Below are positions 59,502-64,000 of a stretch of DNA of 64,000 nucleotides, piece after piece; position 1 is the first letter of the stretch; each line of letters starts with the position of its first letter. Below the pieces are notes generated by a model. It had not been told where the DNA came from. It did no database searches and worked only from the letters and a program-made list of their open reading frames with translations. This DNA is from Acidiparvus fluvialis (lineage in GTDB: Bacteria; Acidobacteriota; Holophagae; Holophagales; Holophagaceae). Made by a program: the position numbers and the translations under genes. The stretch spans positions 1-64,000 of the forward strand of contig JBFSVS010000002.1 in assembly GCA_041263285.1 (NCBI GenBank), given 5' to 3'.

Positions 59502-59957
59502 TCACCACTTATTGACGACTCTAAGACCCTCGTAGAGCCCAATTGCGACGGATTGCGCTAGGTTTAGGCTTCGAGTGAAGAACCCGACCATGGGGATCTT
59601 TATACTACTATCCCGGTATTCTTCAATAAGAGGTCGTGGTAAACCTGAAGTCTCAGACCCAAAAACTAAACCATCTTGGGGCTGCCAATCGACCTCCGTG
59701 TGTTTTCGGGCACCTTTAGTAGAAAATAAAAACAAACGCATACTCATATTTTTATTTTTAAAGTCCTCCCAATTATCATAAAAATAGGGATCTAATTTTT
59801 CCCAATAATCCAAGCCAGATCGCCTAAGGTAATAGTCGGATATCTCAAAACCCAAAGGCCTAATGAGATGCAACCTGCAGTTATTATTAACGCACAACCT
59901 TCCGATACTCCCCGTATTTTGTGGGATCTCGGGTTGATGTAGGACAATATTAAACAT
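59502..59957 (-). CDS. trmL: tRNA (cytidine(34)-2'-O)-methyltransferase TrmL
   Basis: This SPOUT methyltransferase (151 residues) starts MFNIVLHQPEIPQNTGSIGR, followed by LHLIRPLGFEISDYYLRRSG and the knot motifs LVFGSETSGLP and IPMVGFFTRSLNLAQSVAIG. TrmL modifies the wobble base of leucine tRNAs. The ATG at 59957 begins the conserved part; a longer frame enters the divergent HIT gene and is rejected. Only 10 bp separate the two start codons. Confidence 0.92.
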   Translation of the reverse strand: MFNIVLHQPEIPQNTGSIGRLCVNNNCRLHLIRPLGFEISDYYLRRSGLDYWEKLDPYFYDNWEDFKNKNMSMRLFLFSTKGARKHTEVDWQPQDGLVFGSETSGLPRPLIEEYRDSSIKIPMVGFFTRSLNLAQSVAIGLYEGLRVVNKW

Positions 59958-59967
59958 GGAGATGGCT

Positions 59968-60318
59968 ATGGAAAATTGTTTGTTTTGCAAGATTGTGAAT
60001 GGGACCTTGCCTGCACATATCGTCTATAGTGACGAGACACTCACAGCATTTAAAGATATTCATCCGCAGGCGCCTGTTCATATTTTGATCATACCAAAGC
60101 AACATGTAGATAATTTAGCAGGCATTTCTAAAGAAATGACCCCGGTTATCTCTCGTATTCCTGAAGTAGCAACTGTACTTGCAAAGGAGTACGGTATTGA
60201 TAAGACTGGATTCAGGCTGCTCACAAATAGCGGAAGCGATGGTGGACAGACAGTCTATCACTTACATTTTCACTTGATGGGTGGAAAACCCCTTGGTCCA
60301 AAACTAGTTAAGGATTAA
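59968..60318 (+). CDS. HIT-family (HinT-like) purine nucleoside phosphoramidase
   Basis: The 116-residue protein starts MENCLFCKIVNGTLPAHIVY and ends with the active-site motif HLHFHLMGG, the His-x-His-x-His triad of HIT hydrolases. DIHPQAPVHILIIPKQH also matches HinT. The third of three clustered ATGs (59968) is chosen because GGAG lies 6 nt upstream. Two Cys (CLFC) may bind zinc as in HinT. The stop overlaps the convergent histidine kinase by 4 bp. Confidence 0.92.
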   Translation: MENCLFCKIVNGTLPAHIVYSDETLTAFKDIHPQAPVHILIIPKQHVDNLAGISKEMTPVISRIPEVATVLAKEYGIDKTGFRLLTNSGSDGGQTVYHLHFHLMGGKPLGPKLVKD

Positions 60319-61487
60319 TTCAATGGGAGCGATAAAGTGAACGTAGAACCCTCTCCTAATTCGCTTTTCAAACTAATAGCCCCCCCTAATTTATTCGCAA
60401 GTTGTTTTACAATGGACAGCCCAAGGCCGGTTCCAGGTATGCCTCTTGCAGAAGAAGTTCGATAGAATCTTTCAAAAATCTTTTCTTGTTCCATAATTGC
60501 GATTCCGGGCCCTTCATCTTGAACCTGTATAACCATGCGATCTGAAACCAGACTGAAACTAAGACGTACCTTGGATTTAGGATCGGCATATTTAAAAGCA
60601 TTAGAGATAAGATTGTGTATCATTTGATAAAGACGCAGTTTGTTTGTTCTAATATCAATATTTTCTAATTGAGAATCTATTTCTGAAACCAAAGTGATTC
60701 CACGCTCCGAAGTTCTGCTTTTAAATTCAAAAAGAATCTCAGAAGTAAATTCATTGAAATCAAGTAAATCTTCTTTTTTCAGATTGGCCATATTCTCTAT
60801 AGTCGATAAATCGGCTAAATCTTCTATTAGTTGCTGCATTCTATTAACCGATCTCTTAAGTATTCCTATATTTTGATTAAACAGATCACTTCCTCCTTCT
60901 TGAAGGTTCTCTAGAGCTATAGACATGGAGGTAATCGGGGTTCGAAGTTCATGACTCATATTGGAGATAAACTTCTGACGTGTTTCTTCCAGACGAACTC
61001 GGCGTGTAATATCTTCAAAAGTAATCAGAATATAAGTTACATTTAGATATTCAATCAATTTTCTTCTTAGAGATAAAACTATATATTTACGCTCAAGTGT
61101 GTACTCGTCGGCTAACCCCGACTTTATCCATTTCATACACTCAGGTTCCCTGAACACTAGGGGAAGCGGTGCCTTGAAGCTAAGGACACTATCTTCGCCA
61201 AGTATTCTATGAGCTGCCGTATTGTAAAATACCACTTGAATTTGGGACAATGCGGGCTCGTTATTAAATACAACAACCCCCTCTTTTAGTTCTTCGATGA
61301 TCTGTCCCAGAGGGATCGGTGAATCTTGATGTTCTTTAGAACCCTTGTTGAACATGATTCTGCCTTGTTGACTATGTATAGTATGGGATGACAAAGCCTC
61401 AAATTTGATGTTAAACGCTATTTCAATGAGGGTTTCTTTGAGAATTTCGTTTATTTTCTCCCTTGTAAGATTTCTAGTCTTTTCCAT
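60315..61487 (-). CDS. Sensor histidine kinase, PhoR-like
   Basis: The 390-residue kinase has a PAS-like sensory region (about 70-170), then HisKA with the phospho-acceptor His in ISNMSHELRTPITSM and an HATPase domain with NLISNAFKYADPKS, VQDEGPGIAIMEQEKIFERF and GTGLGLSIVKQL. No transmembrane segment is seen, so it is probably cytosolic. No response regulator is adjacent. The ATG at 61487 was chosen because the longer frame would run through the mraZ promoter repeats. Confidence 0.85.
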   Translation of the reverse strand: MEKTRNLTREKINEILKETLIEIAFNIKFEALSSHTIHSQQGRIMFNKGSKEHQDSPIPLGQIIEELKEGVVVFNNEPALSQIQVVFYNTAAHRILGEDSVLSFKAPLPLVFREPECMKWIKSGLADEYTLERKYIVLSLRRKLIEYLNVTYILITFEDITRRVRLEETRQKFISNMSHELRTPITSMSIALENLQEGGSDLFNQNIGILKRSVNRMQQLIEDLADLSTIENMANLKKEDLLDFNEFTSEILFEFKSRTSERGITLVSEIDSQLENIDIRTNKLRLYQMIHNLISNAFKYADPKSKVRLSFSLVSDRMVIQVQDEGPGIAIMEQEKIFERFYRTSSARGIPGTGLGLSIVKQLANKLGGAISLKSELGEGSTFTLSLPLN

Positions 61488-61490
61488 ACT

Positions 61491-61540
61491 AAGTGGAATG
61501 AAGTGGCTTTTTTTGGCTATAAATGGCTTAAAGTGGTTTT
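61491..61540 (+). repeat. Five 10-bp-phased repeats (predicted MraZ operator)
   Basis: Five consecutive 10-bp units start at 61491, 61501, 61511, 61521 and 61531. They read AAGTGGAATG, AAGTGGCTTT, TTTTGGCTAT, AAATGGCTTA and AAGTGGTTTT, so three are exact AAGTGG and all keep TGG in phase. This matches the 10-bp period of MraZ binding sites upstream of dcw clusters. They lie 31-80 bp before the mraZ ATG, between it and the divergent kinase. TATGAT at 61541-61546 could be the -10 box just after the array. Confidence 0.8.
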
Positions 61541-61570
61541 TATGATTTTTACAAAAAGGACAATCATTCG

Positions 61571-62050
61571 ATGTTAACACTCCGGGGAAACTCGCCAGCG
61601 ACCGTAGATGAGAAGGGAAGATTAAAGCTTCCCTCGATCTTCAGATCGGCGCTTGAAAAACCACTTACAAGTAAGGACAAACCAAAAAAGATTGATGTCA
61701 TTAATTTTTATCTCACTTCACTCGATTTAGGAAATTCTCTAGTTCTTTTCCCTCTATCGATCTGGGAACAACACGAGAAAGCATTAGTCAATCTTCCGTT
61801 TATGCATCCAGGAAAACGAAAAATGCTTCACAGTTTATCTTTTCATGGCTCCGAGATTACTCCAGATAATCAAGGACGTATCGTAATTCCGCAAAAATTA
61901 AGAGAGCAGGCTAGGCTTGCCGGAGAAATATCTATTTTAGGAATGATCGATCACTTAGCTCTATGGAATACTGCCTCATATCAAGAGTTATCCTCCAAAG
62001 ATCCGGTGACTTCCGAAGATCTTATGACCCTATCAAGGCTGGGAGGCTAA
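61571..62050 (+). CDS. mraZ: Transcriptional regulator MraZ
   Basis: The 159-residue protein contains two AbrB-like swapped-hairpin units: ATVDEKGRLKLPSIFRSALE near the start and EITPDNQGRIVIPQKLREQA in the second half. Both hold the conserved Asp-x-x-Gly-Arg signature. MraZ oligomers bind 10-bp-phased repeats and regulate the dcw operon including themselves, and such repeats are present just upstream. AAGGA lies about 10 nt before the ATG. First gene of the dcw cluster. Confidence 0.94.
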   Translation: MLTLRGNSPATVDEKGRLKLPSIFRSALEKPLTSKDKPKKIDVINFYLTSLDLGNSLVLFPLSIWEQHEKALVNLPFMHPGKRKMLHSLSFHGSEITPDNQGRIVIPQKLREQARLAGEISILGMIDHLALWNTASYQELSSKDPVTSEDLMTLSRLGG

Positions 62051-63013
62051 ATGATGACCCTTACAGTTCCCATGCATGTCCCCGTTTTATCAAAAGAAGT
62101 TGATACATTCTTGGGTCAAAATTGCGAATCAAACTTTTTAGATATGACCCTAGGCTTTGGTGGTCATGCAGAAATTATTCTGAAAGATAAACCACCGTCC
62201 TTCAGATACATTGGAATCGACCGGGATCCAGAAGCGATTGAATTCTGCAAAGCGCGGTTCGAAAGCGATCCACGCATCTCAATTCTAAATAGTAATCATG
62301 ATGATGTGTGGGGTAACGAGACGTTCGAACAGGCTAAGGCCAGCTTTGCACCGATGGGTTTCGAATCTATTCTTGCTGACCTAGGAGTTTCTACTTATCA
62401 ACTTAAAAAAGCAGAGAGAGGGTTTAGTTTTTCAAAAGAAGGCCCCTTGGACATGAGAATGGATAATAAAAATGGGCTAACTGCCCTGGAGTGGATTCAG
62501 CGCCAAGACGAATCAACATTAGCTTATGCTCTTTGGATCTACGGAGAAGAGCGCGCCTCCAGGCCTATAGCTCGATCTATATTGAAAATGCTTGAGTTGG
62601 GTCAATTGCAAACCACTCTAGACCTAGCAAGAGCCGTCTACCAAGTTTTACCTCTTGAGATAGCTAAGCGTAAAGGGCATTCGAATCCAGCGACTAAAAC
62701 CTTTCAAGCTATTCGGATTGCGGTGAATGGCGAACTCGATCGATTGAACTATACCCTACAAAATGCATTTAAAAATTTGGCACCTTTGGGCCGAATGGGG
62801 GTCATATCTTTCCACAGCCTTGAAGATCGCATAGTGAAGCATACCTTTAGAAAAATGGCGGGTATCTATGATGGACCAGGGCGCCTTTCACCAACAAAAC
62901 TTATTAAAGAAGCTGAAATTCTAACTCCCAATGGAGTTGTCCCAGAAGTATCCGAAATTGAATCTAACCCATCATCGAGATCTGCTCGATTAAGAGTGAT
63001 CTCTAAGTTATAA
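62051..63013 (+). CDS. rsmH: 16S rRNA (cytosine(1402)-N4)-methyltransferase RsmH
   Basis: The 320-residue enzyme methylates C1402 of 16S rRNA. HVPVLSKEVDTFL, the SAM loop DMTLGFGGHAEIIL, ADLGVSTYQLKKAERGFSF, LDMRMDNKNGLTALEWI and NPATKTFQAIRIAVNGEL are signature segments, and ISFHSLEDRIVKHTF is near the end. It begins immediately after the mraZ stop, with a second ATG following the first. Second gene of the dcw cluster in standard order. Confidence 0.96.
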   Translation: MMTLTVPMHVPVLSKEVDTFLGQNCESNFLDMTLGFGGHAEIILKDKPPSFRYIGIDRDPEAIEFCKARFESDPRISILNSNHDDVWGNETFEQAKASFAPMGFESILADLGVSTYQLKKAERGFSFSKEGPLDMRMDNKNGLTALEWIQRQDESTLAYALWIYGEERASRPIARSILKMLELGQLQTTLDLARAVYQVLPLEIAKRKGHSNPATKTFQAIRIAVNGELDRLNYTLQNAFKNLAPLGRMGVISFHSLEDRIVKHTFRKMAGIYDGPGRLSPTKLIKEAEILTPNGVVPEVSEIESNPSSRSARLRVISKL

Positions 63014-63022
63014 GGACCCCTT

Positions 63023-63397
63023 ATGTCAACATCTGCTAGAAATCTGCATGGTTCCATCAGTATAGTTAGAGTTTTATCGCTTATCTTGGCCATTCTTTGC
63101 CCATGGCTAGTAATGCTTATCATTAATGTAGAGGCCATTAAGGTAAGTATTATGACCTCTAAAATCCAGTCAGAAATTCAAAAAGAAGAGGAAATTAAAA
63201 GCTCCCTAAGGATCAGTCAAAGCAGGTTTCCCCTAGACCAACAAATAGAGGAATTCGCCAGAAATAGAAGAATGATCTTTGGCAAAAGTGGTCAAGATAT
63301 CATCATGATCCCACGAGTGTTTAATTCCGAAGATCAAAGTATGGCCAAAATAAATAAAAACATATCCGTCAATTCAGTAATTCAAATACAACAGTAA
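63023..63397 (+). CDS. ftsL: FtsL-like cell division protein
   Basis: The 124-residue bitopic protein has a short cytosolic N-terminus, one transmembrane helix (about 16-37) and a coiled coil (about 40-70), then FPLDQQIEEFARNRRMIFGK and a non-conserved tail. This layout and position between rsmH and ftsI define FtsL, which works with FtsB/FtsQ to activate septal PBP. Sequence conservation in FtsL is low, so the call relies on order. AAGGA precedes ATG at 6 nt. Confidence 0.85.
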   Translation: MSTSARNLHGSISIVRVLSLILAILCPWLVMLIINVEAIKVSIMTSKIQSEIQKEEEIKSSLRISQSRFPLDQQIEEFARNRRMIFGKSGQDIIMIPRVFNSEDQSMAKINKNISVNSVIQIQQ

Positions 63398-63431
63398 GAA
63401 ATACTTTTATCTTCTACTATGGTGCATAATA

Positions 63432-64000
63432 ATGAAAGATTACATCCATAATCTTCTAAGAATACTGGATGGCATTAAGCGTAATTTCTCTGGATTTCAA
63501 TCAGAAAATCAATCACATTCTCCTCGTTTAAGAATCATAAAAGCGATTCTATACGGTTGGATTCTACTTGTTATCTGTAGGCTTGCTCAACTTCAGATTT
63601 TTATGCATAGCGACTTGAGTCGATTGGCTAAAAATCAACAAATCGCAACACAACCGATCATTGCAAAACGTGGCAAGATTATCGATCGTAATGGTTTTTC
63701 TCTGGCTGAATCCATTGAGACTTCTTCTTTGGCAGCTCGACCTATCTTTTTTTACCCACAGTACAAAAAAACAGGGAAGAGTGTTATCTGGGGGGAGCCC
63801 GATCGATCTGCAGCAAAGTATGTAGCAAATCTTTTATCTCCTTTGATCGATATAGAGGCAAGCCGAATTGAAAATAAACTTCTCACAAAAAAACCATTCA
63901 TATACATAGCCCGACCCTTGAGCCCCGAGATTACTCGACAGGTAGAATCTAGGGATATTAGTCGCTTTGGACTTACCCTTGAAAAAGTATTTGTTCGTTC
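63432..64000 (+). CDS. ftsI: Penicillin-binding protein FtsI (N-terminal part, cut by window end)
   Basis: The frame is open from ATG 63432 to the right edge (189 codons). A cytosolic N-terminus is followed by a transmembrane helix (about 36-56, ILYGWILLVICRLAQLQIF), then the class B PBP dimerisation motif IIAKRGKIIDRNGFSLAES. FtsI is the septal transpeptidase; its catalytic Ser-x-x-Lys lies beyond the window. It follows ftsL by 34 bp in the usual dcw order. Confidence 0.92.
   Translation, partial: MKDYIHNLLRILDGIKRNFSGFQSENQSHSPRLRIIKAILYGWILLVICRLAQLQIFMHSDLSRLAKNQQIATQPIIAKRGKIIDRNGFSLAESIETSSLAARPIFFYPQYKKTGKSVIWGEPDRSAAKYVANLLSPLIDIEASRIENKLLTKKPFIYIARPLSPEITRQVESRDISRFGLTLEKVFVR

Noticed and set aside
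1..64000. Search for IS elements, prophage, CRISPR arrays, defence or toxin-antitoxin modules and biosynthetic clusters
   Set aside because: No transposase, integrase, phage structural gene, regular repeat-spacer array or recognised defence gene is visible; content is core chromosomal.

Overview
This 64 kb window looks like ordinary chromosome from a Gram-negative, diderm, free-living bacterium with a compact, AT-leaning genome. The envelope markers are fabZ-lpxA (lipid A), a type IV pilus secretin operon (pilMNOPQ plus a pseudopilin), Tat, a TolQ/ExbB-type protein, a LolA-like carrier and the start of the division/cell-wall (dcw) cluster. Other signs are MqnA (futalosine route to menaquinone), an SAH riboswitch in front of ahcY, 2-oxoacid:ferredoxin oxidoreductase, a YpdA-like flavoprotein and a cohesin-type tail on the pilus secretin. 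Together these suggest Acidobacteriota or a nearby phylum. That placement is an inference; no rRNA is present to test it. I saw no phage, insertion sequence, CRISPR array or other obvious mobile DNA. Layout: 1-5.6 kb holds a truncated pepQ, mqnA, ogt, an rRNA/tRNA uracil methyltransferase, fabZ-lpxA and a MacB-type ABC ATPase. 5.6-16.4 kb holds a SanA/YdcF-like protein, a 1,096-residue lipoprotein, dnaB, a 2-oxoacid dehydrogenase E2, gatA, a CoA-binding protein, a PP2C phosphatase and a YpdA-like reductase. 16.4-25.4 kb holds a LysM-like/amidase protein, purK, mog, yqgE, photolyase, a dienoyl-CoA-reductase-like SDR, a ferredoxin, a secreted TonB_C-like protein and yvcK. 25.5-32.2 kb holds a NatAB-type exporter, uppP, a HAD phosphatase, an MFS pump, ispE and map. 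32.4-41.7 kb holds two unknown genes, hbd, tatA-tatC (tatA is very small), an AtuA C-terminal-like protein, ugd, a TolQ-type gene followed by YaaA and DUF309 proteins, and sdaA. 41.7-45.1 kb holds ahcY with its riboswitch, a Sua5 protein, a Nudix hydrolase, rpsO and tRNA-Leu. 45.1-50.7 kb is the pilus operon. 50.8-57.1 kb holds an SMC protein without a recognisable hinge, ruvA, tRNA-Ala and korBA. 57.2-64 kb holds lexA, bcp, a lolA-like gene, a B12-binding subunit, trmL, a HIT protein, a sensor kinase, and mraZ-rsmH-ftsL-ftsI (cut by the window end). Genes are packed tightly: no gene-free stretch reaches 300 bases. All twelve convergent protein-gene pairs either overlap at their stop codons or lie within 12 bp of each other, leaving almost no room for intrinsic terminators. 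The best sequence-level signals are the SAH riboswitch, five 10-bp-phased repeats in front of mraZ (a probable MraZ operator), a leaderless-looking lexA promoter, the hinge-less SMC, a 50-residue membrane ORF heading the pilM operon, the secretin-cohesin fusion, and a degenerate PHP-like C-terminus in the large lipoprotein. Nothing here is clearly a new defence or metabolic system. The hinge-less SMC and the pilus operon variant are the strongest candidates for new biology.
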